Assembly (NCBI RefSeq): GCF_001949125.1
Contig: NZ_MSTI01000038.1
Span: 1 to 38,756 of the forward strand
DNA length: 38,756 nucleotides
From: Deinococcus marmoris
Lineage (GTDB): Bacteria; Deinococcota; Deinococci; Deinococcales; Deinococcaceae
Direction of reading: 5' to 3'
Positions 1-9,490 of this stretch are shown in pieces. A model generated the notes under the pieces. The model was not told the origin of the DNA. It did no database searches and worked only from the letters and a program-made list of their open reading frames with translations. Both the position numbers and the translations under genes were made by a program. Each line of letters begins with the position of its first letter. Within the stretch, counting starts at the first letter, position 1.

Positions 1-230
1 GCGCCGAGCCGCATGAGCAGTTCCGGCACGCTCCACTGAAGGGTGTTCCACGGGAGGGCTTTGGCAAACCAACGGCGGAAGGTGCGTTCATCCCAGCCGC
101 TGTAGCGGCTGAGATTCAATGCATTGATTCGGCCAGGAATGGCCTGCCACAGCGGCATCAGGTGGAGGAAGAAGCGCTGTTGGGTAAGAGGAAGATGAAG
201 CAAAGTCAGCAGTACGGGTAAAATGGTCAT
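1..230 (-). CDS. Insertion-sequence transposase, N-terminal part (cut by window edge)
   Basis: The minus strand is open from an ATG at 230 to the window edge. It encodes about 76 residues with the features of a DDE transposase N-terminal region: a hydrophobic start (MTILPVLLTLLHLPL), then RINALNLSRYSGWDERTFRRW, where the residues around the arginine-rich stretch look like a DNA-binding helix. I recognise this style from Deinococcus IS4/IS701-like elements, but the catalytic domain lies outside the window, so the family is not certain. GGAG sits 5 bases before the ATG and is buried in a hairpin (231-278). The right end of the element should fall between about 279 and 325; I could not define its terminal repeat. 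Confidence 0.7.
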   Translation of the reverse strand, partial: MTILPVLLTLLHLPLTQQRFFLHLMPLWQAIPGRINALNLSRYSGWDERTFRRWFAKALPWNTLQWSVPELLMRLG

Positions 231-278
231 CGGGTCTCCTGGGGGCAGTCTTGAGAACTTCACCCTAGCGGAGACCCG
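231..278 (-). promoter_or_regulatory. Hairpin sequestering the transposase ribosome-binding site; terminator-like on the plus strand
   Basis: CGGGTCTCC at 231-239 is a perfect inverted repeat of GGAGACCCG at 270-278. On the minus strand the 3' arm contains the GGAG Shine-Dalgarno of the transposase and ends at its ATG. A transcript entering from outside the element would fold and hide the ribosome-binding site, as known for IS10 and IS50. On the plus strand the hairpin is followed at once by six Ts (279-284), so it may also terminate transcription running out of the element. Confidence 0.55.
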
Positions 279-325
279 TTTTTTGGTCCATTTCAATTTT
301 TCGTCAAAACTGTCCGAACCATTGC

Positions 326-466
326 TGATACGGACTCCGATTGAATCGTTTGCAAAAACGATGGAAATCCGAGCGGACGCGAGAATGAGAAGAACGGGTT
401 CCGGGCGTGGAGTTGGCAAACTGGCGCTTTCCCAGTTTGTTAACGAAACAGACGGAATCCGTATGA
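326..466. repeat. 141-bp imperfect inverted repeat (Deinococcus small non-coding repeat / MITE-like)
   Basis: The left end TGATACGGACTCCG and the reverse complement of the right end, TCATACGGATTCCG, match at 12 of 14 positions, and similarity continues weakly for about 30 bases. Internal dyads include ATCGTTT/AAACGAT near 346-363 and CAAACTGG/CCAGTTTG near 418-438. No plausible protein is encoded. The structure fits the small non-coding repeats described in Deinococcus genomes. It ends 16 bases before the rtcB start and so supplies most of that gene's promoter region. Confidence 0.6.
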
Positions 467-482
467 CACAAAGGGAAAGACC

Positions 483-2834
483 ATGAACGGAAAGCACATC
501 ACCAAACTGGGATTCGAGAGAAAGGCCATTGGGCTGGCCGTGGCTGCCGCCGCCCTGCGCGAGGGCGCGGGACTGGAACGCGGCGCGATTCTGGACGAAC
601 TACGCGCAGTTCAAGCAGACCCCGCTGCATACCTGTCCGGCGGCATCTACGCGGAACTGGCCGCAGAGCTGAGTGCCCTCGCGGCACTGAACGAGAGCAA
701 GAAGGGTGCGGCCCTGCGGCCTGCGCCGCTGCCCTACGGCGTGTGGGGCGCGGACCTGATCGAGCCGGGCGCACGCGCGCAGATGGACGTGGCGATGCGG
801 CTGCCGATCACCCGCGCCGGGGCGCTGATGCCCGACGCGCATGTGGGTTACGGCCTGCCGATTGGCGGCGTGCTGGCGACGGAAAACGCGGTGATCCCGT
901 ATGGCGTGGGCGTCGACATCGGTTGCTTTCCAGCGGACACGCTCATTCCCTTGCTGGATGGCAAGACCGCTCCCATTTTCGAATTGCTTGGGCGCGAACT
1001 AACCGTCTACGCTTGCAAGCCAGATGGGAAAATTGTTGCTGCCAGAGCGACAGCCCAGAAAACCCGGCAGAATGCGCCGCTGGTCCAGGTCACGCTGGAC
1101 AACGGCCAGACCGTGCAATGCACCTCAGACCACCGATTCATGCTGCGGGACGGCAACTATCTGGCCGCCGAGCAACTGCGCCCTGGAATCTCTTTGATGC
1201 CGTTCTACAGCGATCAGGACCGTGACGGCTACGTGCGGGTACAGCAGAACTATTCAGGCCGGATGCAAAAGGCCCACTGGATGGTGGCGCGTTCCGGGCT
1301 GCTGGGTGAGATACCGCGCTTTGATGGACAGCGTACGGTCATCCATCACCGGGATTTTGACGAGGCCAACAACGATCCGGCCAATCTGGAGTTTATGGGG
1401 GATAGGGATCATTCCCGCTTCCACCGCTTGCTGGTAGAGCGCAACACCTCATGGCAGTCGCCAGCATTCGAGGCCAGGCGCGTGGCGGCCCTGGCAGCGA
1501 AGGCGGCGACGCCTGAAGGCCACGCCTATTTTGCCGAACGAGGAACCAGGAATCTGATGGCATTCATTGATGCCAATCCGGGTAAGCTCAGCAAGCTCGC
1601 CAAGGAGGGCGGCAATGGAACGAGGGGGGCAAAAGTATTGACCTCGGACCATCCCGCTATCCTGGCAACGCGGCACGCGGTCGGCGTCTGCCCAGAGTGT
1701 GGACGGGAAATCAAGAGTGCCATCGGGATGAACCGTCACCGGAAATGGCAGCATGGCTACAACCACAAGGTTGTGGACGTGATCTCTCTGAACGAGACGG
1801 CAGATGTTTATTGCCTGACCGTGCCTGGATACGACAACTTCGCCATTGCTGCGGGCGTTTTTGTCCACAATTGCTCCATGCGCCTGAGCGTCTTCCCCAT
1901 CCAGCCCGACGGCCTGAAACTGGAAGAAGCCAAAGCCCTCCTGCTTAAGCACACCCGCTTCGGTCCGGGCGTGGGCTTCGAGAAGCGCGAGCGCGGCGAT
2001 CATGAGGTCTTGCACGAAAGCACCTGGGACGATCAGCCCCTGCTGGGCCACCTGTTCGAGAAGGCGGCGGCGCAGATCGGCAGCTCCGGCAGTGGCAACC
2101 ACTTCGCGGAGTTCGGTACGCTGACGCTGGGCGCTGCTGACCTGGGGCTGGAAGCGGGGGAATATCTGGCCCTGCTGTCTCACAGCGGCTCACGCGGCTT
2201 CGGGGCGCAGGTGGCCGGGCATTTCACCAATCTGGCCGAGCGGTTGCACCCCAACCTCGATCCAGCCGCCAAGAAGCTGGCGTGGCTTTCTCTGGACTCC
2301 GAGGAAGGGCAGGCGTACTGGCAGGCCATGAACCTGGCCGGACGGTACGCGCTGGCCAACCATGAGCTGATCCATGCCCGGCTGGCCCGCGCGCTGGGCG
2401 TGAGCGTGCTGGCCTCCGTCCACAACAGCCACAATCTGGCCTGGAAGCAGCAGGTGGGCGGCCAGGAACTGATCGTCCACCGCAAGGGCGCGACGCCCGC
2501 CGCCGCTGGGCAACTGGGCCTGATCCCCGGCAGCATGGCCGATCCCGGTTTCGTGGTGCGCGGACGGGGCCACGCGGACGCCCTGGCCAGCGCCAGCCAC
2601 GGTGCGGGCCGCCAACTGGGGCGCAAGGCCGCCGCCAGCAAACTGGTCAGGAAGGAGGTGGCGGCTTACCTGAAGGAACGCGGCGTCACGCTGATGGGCG
2701 GCGGCATCGACGAGGCCCCGCAGGCGTACAAGCGCATCAAGGACGTGATCGCCCGTCAGACCGATCTGGTGGACGTGGTGGCCCGGTTCACGCCGAAGGT
2801 GGTCCGCATGGACAGCGGTAGCGAGGACATCTAG
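483..2834 (+). CDS. rtcB: RNA-splicing ligase RtcB, interrupted by an intein
   Basis: RtcB joins RNA 2',3'-cyclic phosphate (or 3'-phosphate) and 5'-OH ends using GTP and Mn2+, in tRNA/rRNA repair. The 783-residue precursor contains a 316-residue intein (residues 148-463), leaving a 467-residue mature enzyme, within the usual RtcB range. Visible motifs are GVGVDIG before the intein and Cys464 after it (together the DIGC metal site), SGSGNHFAEF, HSGSRGFG, HNSHN, and the guanylylated histidine in ASHGAGR (His706). The ATG at 483 has an AAGGGAAAG-type Shine-Dalgarno. The gene stands alone, followed by a terminator. The nearest upstream promoter sequence lies inside the inverted repeat at 326-466. 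The enzyme should be inactive until the intein leaves, because a metal ligand is the +1 residue. Confidence 0.95.
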   Translation: MNGKHITKLGFERKAIGLAVAAAALREGAGLERGAILDELRAVQADPAAYLSGGIYAELAAELSALAALNESKKGAALRPAPLPYGVWGADLIEPGARAQMDVAMRLPITRAGALMPDAHVGYGLPIGGVLATENAVIPYGVGVDIGCFPADTLIPLLDGKTAPIFELLGRELTVYACKPDGKIVAARATAQKTRQNAPLVQVTLDNGQTVQCTSDHRFMLRDGNYLAAEQLRPGISLMPFYSDQDRDGYVRVQQNYSGRMQKAHWMVARSGLLGEIPRFDGQRTVIHHRDFDEANNDPANLEFMGDRDHSRFHRLLVERNTSWQSPAFEARRVAALAAKAATPEGHAYFAERGTRNLMAFIDANPGKLSKLAKEGGNGTRGAKVLTSDHPAILATRHAVGVCPECGREIKSAIGMNRHRKWQHGYNHKVVDVISLNETADVYCLTVPGYDNFAIAAGVFVHNCSMRLSVFPIQPDGLKLEEAKALLLKHTRFGPGVGFEKRERGDHEVLHESTWDDQPLLGHLFEKAAAQIGSSGSGNHFAEFGTLTLGAADLGLEAGEYLALLSHSGSRGFGAQVAGHFTNLAERLHPNLDPAAKKLAWLSLDSEEGQAYWQAMNLAGRYALANHELIHARLARALGVSVLASVHNSHNLAWKQQVGGQELIVHRKGATPAAAGQLGLIPGSMADPGFVVRGRGHADALASASHGAGRQLGRKAAASKLVRKEVAAYLKERGVTLMGGGIDEAPQAYKRIKDVIARQTDLVDVVARFTPKVVRMDSGSEDI
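924..1871 (+). mobile_element. Intein in RtcB with HNH-type endonuclease and C2H2-like zinc finger
   Basis: The intein begins at Cys148 (CFPADTLIPLLDG, block A) and ends at His462-Asn463 (block G), with Cys464 as the +1 residue. Block B is seen as TSDH at residues 214-217. Between the splicing blocks lies an HNH-like nuclease: His288-His289, Asn296-Asn297, Asn301 and His310/His314. It is followed by C-x2-C-x12-H-x4-H at residues 403-424, a classic zinc-finger spacing likely to help DNA recognition. No LAGLIDADG motif is visible. Base composition is lower in GC than the flanking extein, consistent with separate acquisition. From memory, a Pyrococcus RtcB also carries an intein at the DIGC cysteine. 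Confidence 0.92.
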
Positions 2835-2857
2835 CAGCGCGAAAAACAGTCATTCAG

Positions 2858-2886
2858 ACCCTCTCCCACGCCGAGAGGGTTTTTTC
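2858..2886 (+). terminator. Rho-independent terminator of rtcB
   Basis: ACCCTCTC (2858-2865) pairs with GAGAGGGT (2873-2880) across a 7-base loop, followed by a run of six Ts. It lies 23 bases after the rtcB stop. A second small hairpin (CTCTC-cgcgt-GAGAG) follows and may serve the convergent GNAT gene. Confidence 0.85.
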
Positions 2887-2909
2887 AGATCTCTCCGCGT
2901 GAGAGAGGG

Positions 2910-3401
<492 letters not shown>

Positions 3402-3552
3402 GGCGGAGCCTCCTGTCCAGTGTGGCAGGAATGAGGGGGGGAGAGAGGGACTGGACTGAGAAAGAGCATACACCCCGCCTTCTGACACGGGTATGAATTG
3501 CCCTTATCCCAGCGCGTGAGGAGGGGTTCATCTCATGGGAGAGGGGGTGCGC

Positions 3553-3558
3553 TACCCT
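3553..3558 (+). promoter_or_regulatory. -10 box for leaderless dus transcript
   Basis: TACCCT lies 6 bases before the ATG at 3565, the same geometry as 13 other starts in this window. An AGGAGG 10 bases before an alternative in-frame ATG at 3535 is the competing signal. Confidence 0.55.
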
Positions 3559-3564
3559 GAGATG

Positions 3565-4649
<1,085 letters not shown>

Positions 4650-4653
<4 letters not shown>

Positions 4654-5231
4654 ACGTTCGCGAGTATTACACCTACCTGTCGGCCGCGCGCGAGCAACTC
4701 TGGAATTATCTGCGTGCCCTGCCCGCCGCCGACCTGGACCGCGATCTGATCGAGTCCGGGGACCGCTTTCACAGCATCAAGGATCTGCTGCTGCACACCA
4801 CGGATGTCGAGGACCACTGGGTCCACTTCATCGCGCGCGGCGAGAACCTACAGAGCGATGGACGCTTCAAGCACGACTGGGTCAAGCCGCAGGCCGGACA
4901 GTACGAGCTGTCCTGGATCATCGACTACGGGCGCACGGTCAGCCAGCAGACGCAGGCATTTCTGGATTCGGAGCCTGATCTGGACCGCAGCATCAAACTG
5001 ATTCAGGACGACCCGGCCAGCGACACCGTGACCCTGGACCAGTTGATGTGGAATGTCATGACCCACGAGGTTCGCCACACCGCCCAGATCGCGCTGATGG
5101 TGCGTCAGTTGGGCCACACGCCTCCCTGGTCCGATTACCTGCGCTTCGCCCGGCCCCAGGCCACGGCCAGCGAGGGGCTGGATGATCCAGAGCTGGAAGA
5201 TTCCGAGGAAGCTGAGACCGAACAGAGTTAG
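4650..5231 (+). CDS. DinB-family protein
   Basis: 193 residues predicted as a four-helix bundle of the DinB/YfiT type. His49, His128 and His132 (in [12 protein letters not shown] and [10 protein letters not shown]) are the likely metal triad. DinB proteins in Deinococcus are numerous, act as thiol-linked S-transferases or remain unassigned, and some are damage-induced; nothing here tells the substrate. The C-terminal tail is acidic. ATG overlaps the dus stop by 4 bases and has a GGGAG Shine-Dalgarno. A TATGCT box 11 bases upstream could give an extra internal promoter. The transcript ends at the hairpin just downstream. Confidence 0.85.
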
Positions 5232-5246
5232 CATCTGGAAATGCTG

Positions 5247-5283
5247 AAACGCCCCGCATGCAAATTGATGCGGGGCGTTTCAC
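5247..5283. terminator. Bidirectional terminator between dinB-like gene and arginase
   Basis: A perfect 13-bp stem, AAACGCCCCGCAT (5247-5259) with ATGCGGGGCGTTT (5268-5280), loop 8. It has Ts on both outer sides and sits between two convergent genes. Confidence 0.9.
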
Positions 5284-5304
5284 ATTTCCGTATGAGGCAA
5301 CCCC

Positions 5305-6204
<900 letters not shown>

Positions 6205-6210
6205 GCATGC

Positions 6211-6216
6211 AGCTTA
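6211..6216 (-). promoter_or_regulatory. -10 box for leaderless arginase transcript
   Basis: TAAGCT on the minus strand, then six bases (GCATGC), then ATG. No convincing -35 hexamer is seen. Confidence 0.65.
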
Positions 6217-6288
6217 CGGGACGAATGGGCTTATGCCTTACGGCTGCAACATTATTTTTGCGGAAATGGCGTGGCACGGACTTAACGG

Positions 6289-6308
6289 ATATTCAGATGA
6301 ATATTCAT
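6289..6308. promoter_or_regulatory. Overlapping palindromes, possible ArgR-like operator
   Basis: ATATTCA-GA-TGAATAT (6289-6304) and ATGAATATTCAT (6297-6308) are both perfect dyads and share the central TGAAT. The half-site TGAAT/ATTCA is the one used in ARG boxes, though the spacing differs from the usual four-base spacer. The site lies upstream of arginase and after the 3' end of the neighbouring GNAT gene, so arginase is the likely target. Confidence 0.45.
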
Positions 6309-6346
6309 GCTGCTGGGGGGTTTAAACTCGGCGGTGAATGGCGCAC

Positions 6347-6874
6347 TTAACCTCGCTGCGCCCACACGGTCAATTCCCCATCCTCCTTATCCCAGCCCCT
6401 GCCCGTCCGCGCAAAGCCCAGTTTCTCCAGCACACGTTCGCTGGCGCGGTTGTGGATGGCGGTCTGGGCCGTCACGGTTTGCACGTCTGGGCGGGCGTGC
6501 AGGTGGGCCACGAGCGCGCCGACGGCCTCGGTGGCCAGCCCCTGGCCCCAGACTTCCGGGTTCAGGCCATAGCCGATTTCCAGTTCGCCCGCCGCGTTCG
6601 GTCTGCCCTTGCTGCCCAACTGGCCGATGGCCCGCGAACCCACGCGCGTAACGGCCACGAAGTTCTCTGGCACCTCGCCTGCCCGGTCCGTCTGGGTCAG
6701 GTAAAAGGGAAAGGCCCCCAGCGGGTCACCGGGCCACGCGGCAGGAAAGAACACGTCCAGCGGGCCGTCCGGCGTGTCGCAGGTCAGGGTGAAATCCTCG
6801 CCTTCCAGCCGGGCGATGATCAGGGCGCGGGTCAGGGGCAGCAGCCGTAAACGCGGCGTGAAGAGAAGGGGCAC
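6347..6874 (-). CDS. GNAT-family N-acetyltransferase (RimJ/RimL-like)
   Basis: 175 residues. It begins with the TPRLRLLPLT motif typical of RimJ/RimL-type acetyltransferases, has a GLNPEVWGQGLATEAV acetyl-CoA loop (Q/RxxGxG/A form) and ends with NRASERVLEKLGFARTGRG. These enzymes acetylate protein N-termini or small molecules; the substrate is unknown. The GTG at 6874 is chosen because it puts the TPRL motif at the N-terminus and has TACCGT six bases upstream. A much longer upstream frame (to 7630) is only the antisense of the metallophosphoesterase. Confidence 0.88.
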   Translation of the reverse strand: MPLLFTPRLRLLPLTRALIIARLEGEDFTLTCDTPDGPLDVFFPAAWPGDPLGAFPFYLTQTDRAGEVPENFVAVTRVGSRAIGQLGSKGRPNAAGELEIGYGLNPEVWGQGLATEAVGALVAHLHARPDVQTVTAQTAIHNRASERVLEKLGFARTGRGWDKEDGELTVWAQRG

Positions 6875-6880
6875 GCGGGC

Positions 6881-6890
6881 ACGGTATCCT
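6881..6890. promoter_or_regulatory. Overlapping divergent -10 boxes
   Basis: ACGGTA (6881-6886) reads TACCGT on the minus strand, six bases before the GTG of the GNAT gene. TATCCT (6885-6890) on the plus strand faces the metallophosphoesterase, whose ATG is 23 bases away. The two boxes share two bases, so polymerase should bind one way or the other, not both. Confidence 0.5.
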
Positions 6891-6913
6891 GAATCTTTAG
6901 CCCCGGCAGCCCC

Positions 6914-7582
6914 ATGACCCAGCCCATGATCCAGACCGTTCCCGAACCCTCTTCCGCCGTTCAGCCTCGTGTGCTGGGCAAGAGAATCATGGTGCTGGCG
7001 GATTACGTGCATCCTTTCGTGTACCGCGCGGGCTTTCCGCAGGGCCTGCCGGAGGTGGACGCGGTGCTGGCTGCCGGGGACATTCCGGGCTATTACCTGG
7101 AATTTCTGGCCACCAAGTTGACGGTGCCGGTCATTTATGTCCACGGCAACCACGAGAACGAGTACATCAACGAGGGCGACGGGCGTATTCCCCCACGCGG
7201 CGTGATCGCGGCGCACGGGCGCGTGGTGGAGGAAGCCGGGTTGAAGATCGCGGGCTGGGGCGGCGCACCCCGCTACCGCGAGAAGGGAGGCGGCCAGTAC
7301 AGCGCCTACGAGGCCCGCTGGGGATTGGCCAAACTGGCGTGGCGCGCACGCGGGGGCGTGGATATCCTGCTCACGCATGCCCCGCCCACCGGTCCACACG
7401 CCGGAAGCGACTACGCCCACCGGGGCTGCCCGCAACTGAACCGGTTCATGGAACGCCGCCATCCCGCCCTGCTGGTCCACGGCCACATCCACGAGTACGA
7501 GGGCCGCAAGCTGGAATATCTGGACGAGGCGACGGGAGCGCGGGTGATCAACGCCTACGGTTACCGCGTGCTGGACGTTTGA
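6914..7582 (+). CDS. Metallophosphoesterase (calcineurin-like)
   Basis: 222 residues with the calcineurin-type metal motifs: LADYVHP near residue 30, AAGD, YVHGNHEN, LLTHAPP and VHGHIHEYEG. The fold binds two metal ions and hydrolyses phosphomono- or diesters; the natural substrate is unknown. The first motif is D-Y-V-H rather than the usual D-x-H, as in a subgroup of short bacterial members. No Shine-Dalgarno precedes the ATG at 6914; a TATCCT box 23 bases upstream is the only promoter candidate. The first 20 or so residues are low in conservation, so a later start is possible. Confidence 0.88.
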   Translation: MTQPMIQTVPEPSSAVQPRVLGKRIMVLADYVHPFVYRAGFPQGLPEVDAVLAAGDIPGYYLEFLATKLTVPVIYVHGNHENEYINEGDGRIPPRGVIAAHGRVVEEAGLKIAGWGGAPRYREKGGGQYSAYEARWGLAKLAWRARGGVDILLTHAPPTGPHAGSDYAHRGCPQLNRFMERRHPALLVHGHIHEYEGRKLEYLDEATGARVINAYGYRVLDV

Positions 7583-7706
7583 AGCTCGTCCATCTGAACC
7601 GTGTCTAAAGTTTTTCTGTACGCCCTGCACAGAATCGCAGCCCGTTATCGTGGCATTCTTGGTATCGATCTGGTAGTCGAAACTTCAAATCTCATGGTTT
7701 CTTCTG

Positions 7707-7819
7707 CGTGGGCCAGGCGGCCCGGCAGGTCAGGGGAAGGCTGCCCACCCCTTATCAACGGGCGCGCGAGTGGGTTTCTGATGGCCCCAGGAGGGTTCGA
7801 GTCCCCCCGCCCACCACCA
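7707..7819 (+). ncRNA. Candidate structured RNA with tRNA-like 3' end and encoded CCA
   Basis: The 3' part contains a T-arm (GAGGG-TTCGAGT-CCCCC, 7791-7807, one A-C mismatch) and an acceptor-like strand GCCCAC (7809-7814), then C-ACCA, ending at 7819. GTGGGC at 7708-7713 pairs perfectly with GCCCAC, closing the molecule. Between them I find GGCC-aggc-GGCC, GGCAG/CTGCC and TGGG/CCCA hairpins, but no proper D-arm or anticodon arm, so it is not an ordinary tRNA. A strong terminator follows. It could be a tRNA-mimicking RNA (bacterial Y RNA of the YrlA type, tmRNA-like), or a tRNA fragment left by an integrated element. The 5' end is inferred from pairing only. Confidence 0.45.
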
Positions 7820-7829
7820 TGAGCTGAGC

Positions 7830-7866
7830 AGGCCAGAGGCGCAATTGTCGCTCCTGGCCTCTTTTT
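7830..7866 (+). terminator. Rho-independent terminator after the tRNA-like RNA
   Basis: AGGCCAG (7830-7836) pairs with CTGGCCT (7854-7860), with further pairing inside, followed by C and five Ts. It lies 10 bases after the encoded CCA, which supports a real transcript ending there. Confidence 0.8.
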
Positions 7867-8083
7867 CTGGCGCTATGCTGCGGTCACTTGTATTGCTTCC
7901 GAGCGTCCCACACCCGAAACGCTGGCCCTGCCGCACATTCGTCACCCCAGACGCCGAGGCCGTGTTCCCACTGCGCTGATCTAACCAGCACCTCTGGCCC
8001 CAAATGCGCCAATGGCAAACGGCTCAAGTCATTGGGCTGTCAATGTCCGCGCTGTACGGGAGAAGCCAGCCCAGTTCCTTTTC
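7867..8083. other. Gene-free stretch, nothing recognised
   Basis: Together with 7583-7706 this flanks the tRNA-like RNA. A frame from TTG at 7888 contains several cysteines (CSHC, CQCPRC) but runs 150 bases into antisense hisD, so I do not call it. A TATGCT box at about 7874 has no good start behind it. Confidence 0.4.
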
Positions 8084-9433
8084 TCAGATTCCTGAACCGT
8101 CCGGTTCCTGAATCCGGTTGCCGTCATCCAGCCGACTCTCGATGGCCCGTGCGTGTGCTTCCAGACCTTCTGCGCGTGCCAGGACAGCCCCGGCTGGCCC
8201 GATGCGCCGCAGGGTGGCCTCGTTCAGGCCCACCACGCTGATGATGTTCTGGAAGTCGCGCACGTTGACCGGGCTGGCAAAGCGGGCAGTGCCGCCCGTG
8301 GGCATCACATGACTGGGGCCAGCCACATAATCGCCCAGCGCCTCCATGCTGTATTCGCCGATGAACACGCCGCCCGCGCGCTGTACTTTGCCAAGCAGGC
8401 TCCACGGATCGCGGGTCAGCAGGCACAGGTGCTCGGGCGCATACAGGTTGGACAGCTCCAGCCCCTCGTCCAGTGTGGCGGCCAGCACGACTTTCATGCG
8501 CGTGGCGACGCTGTCACGCGCCCAGGTACGGTTGGGTTCGGGCAGGGCCTCTAGCTGGCCGTTCAGCTCGGCTTGCACTTTAATCAGCAGTTCCCGGCTG
8601 TTCGAGACCAGTACTGGCTCCGCGCCCAGGTGTTCGGCCTGTGCCAGCAGATCGGCGGCCACATGGCGGGCGTCGGCGCTGTCGTCGGCCAGCACGAGGG
8701 TTTCGGTAGGCCCGGGCAGGCTCTCGATGCCGGTCTGTCCGTAGACCAGCCGCTTGGCGATCACTACGAACAGGTTGCCCGGCCCGGCGATCTTGTCCAC
8801 CGCGCCGATGCTGGCGGTTCCGTAAGCCAGCGCCCCAATGGCCTGCGCGCCGCCCACCCGGTAGACCTCGCGGATGCCCAGTTCGCGCGCCGCCACAAGA
8901 ATGGCCGGATTGATCTGACTATCCCTGCCCGGCGGCGTGGTCACCACGATGTCCGGCACCCCGGCCACCTGCGCCGGAACCGCCGTGTGAATCAGCGTGC
9001 TGATCAGCGGCGCGAGGCCGCCCGGCACGTACACGCCCACCCGGCCCAGAGGGCGCACCAGTTGGCCCAGCGCCCCGTCCGGTCCGTGGTTCAGGAAGCC
9101 GTGCGCGGGCTGTTGCCCGTAAAAGTCGCGCACGCGGGCGATGGCGAGGCGAATGGCGTCGTGCAGTTCAGGCGCTACCGTCGCTGCCGCGATTTCATCG
9201 GCGCTGACGGCCAGCGCTTCGGGGCGTGAGCCGTCCAGCCGCTCGGTCCAGTCACGCAGGGCGTCGTCACCCCGTTCACGCACGTCGGCCAGGATGCGCT
9301 CGACGACCTGCTGCGGGGTCAATGCCTCGCCGAACATCTTCTCGATGCGGGCCAGAACGCTGTCGGGCACGGGAATTTCATTAAAACTGCGGGTCAGGGA
9401 AGCGCGGGCATCGGAACCTTCGAGAACTTGCAT
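8084..9433 (-). CDS. hisD: Histidinol dehydrogenase
   Basis: Oxidises L-histidinol to L-histidine in two NAD-dependent steps, with a zinc ion. 449 residues, normal for HisD. The long signature [16 protein letters not shown] followed by SLPGPTE, the EHLGAEP and YAPEHL segments (with catalytic and zinc-binding Glu/His residues) and the C-terminal [13 protein letters not shown] are all visible. The ATG at 9433 is chosen over the frame opening at 9454 because AGGAG lies 5 bases upstream. No other his genes are nearby, so the gene is dispersed from the pathway. It is the third gene after deoB and the DUF3108-like gene, all on the minus strand, with a 57-base gap before it. Confidence 0.95.
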   Translation of the reverse strand: MQVLEGSDARASLTRSFNEIPVPDSVLARIEKMFGEALTPQQVVERILADVRERGDDALRDWTERLDGSRPEALAVSADEIAAATVAPELHDAIRLAIARVRDFYGQQPAHGFLNHGPDGALGQLVRPLGRVGVYVPGGLAPLISTLIHTAVPAQVAGVPDIVVTTPPGRDSQINPAILVAARELGIREVYRVGGAQAIGALAYGTASIGAVDKIAGPGNLFVVIAKRLVYGQTGIESLPGPTETLVLADDSADARHVAADLLAQAEHLGAEPVLVSNSRELLIKVQAELNGQLEALPEPNRTWARDSVATRMKVVLAATLDEGLELSNLYAPEHLCLLTRDPWSLLGKVQRAGGVFIGEYSMEALGDYVAGPSHVMPTGGTARFASPVNVRDFQNIISVVGLNEATLRRIGPAGAVLARAEGLEAHARAIESRLDDGNRIQEPDGSGI

Positions 9434-9490
9434 GGAAACTCCTGCGGGGGTCAATAAGGTCTGAGAATCTGAACGTCTGGAGGCCAGGGG

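Noticed and set aside
223..486. Open frame across the IS end and the inverted repeat
   Set aside because: It spans the transposase hairpin and the palindromic repeat, has no protein-like content and no start signal.
3535..3564. ATG at 3535 as the start of the tRNA-dihydrouridine synthase
   Set aside because: It has AGGAGG but at a 10-base distance, while TACCCT six bases before 3565 matches the rule seen at many other genes. Kept as an alternative only.
7707..7819. Ordinary tRNA (tRNA-His or tRNA-Sec) reading of the CCA-ending RNA
   Set aside because: The T-arm and acceptor strand fit, but no D-arm or anticodon arm with a proper T33-anticodon loop can be drawn, and the 8-base acceptor has C-C mismatches at both ends.
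7888..8241. Cysteine-rich frame (CSHC, CQCPRC) that could be a small zinc-binding protein
   Set aside because: TTG start without support, and the last 150 bases are antisense to hisD coding sequence; the cysteines are not in a recognisable ribbon pattern.
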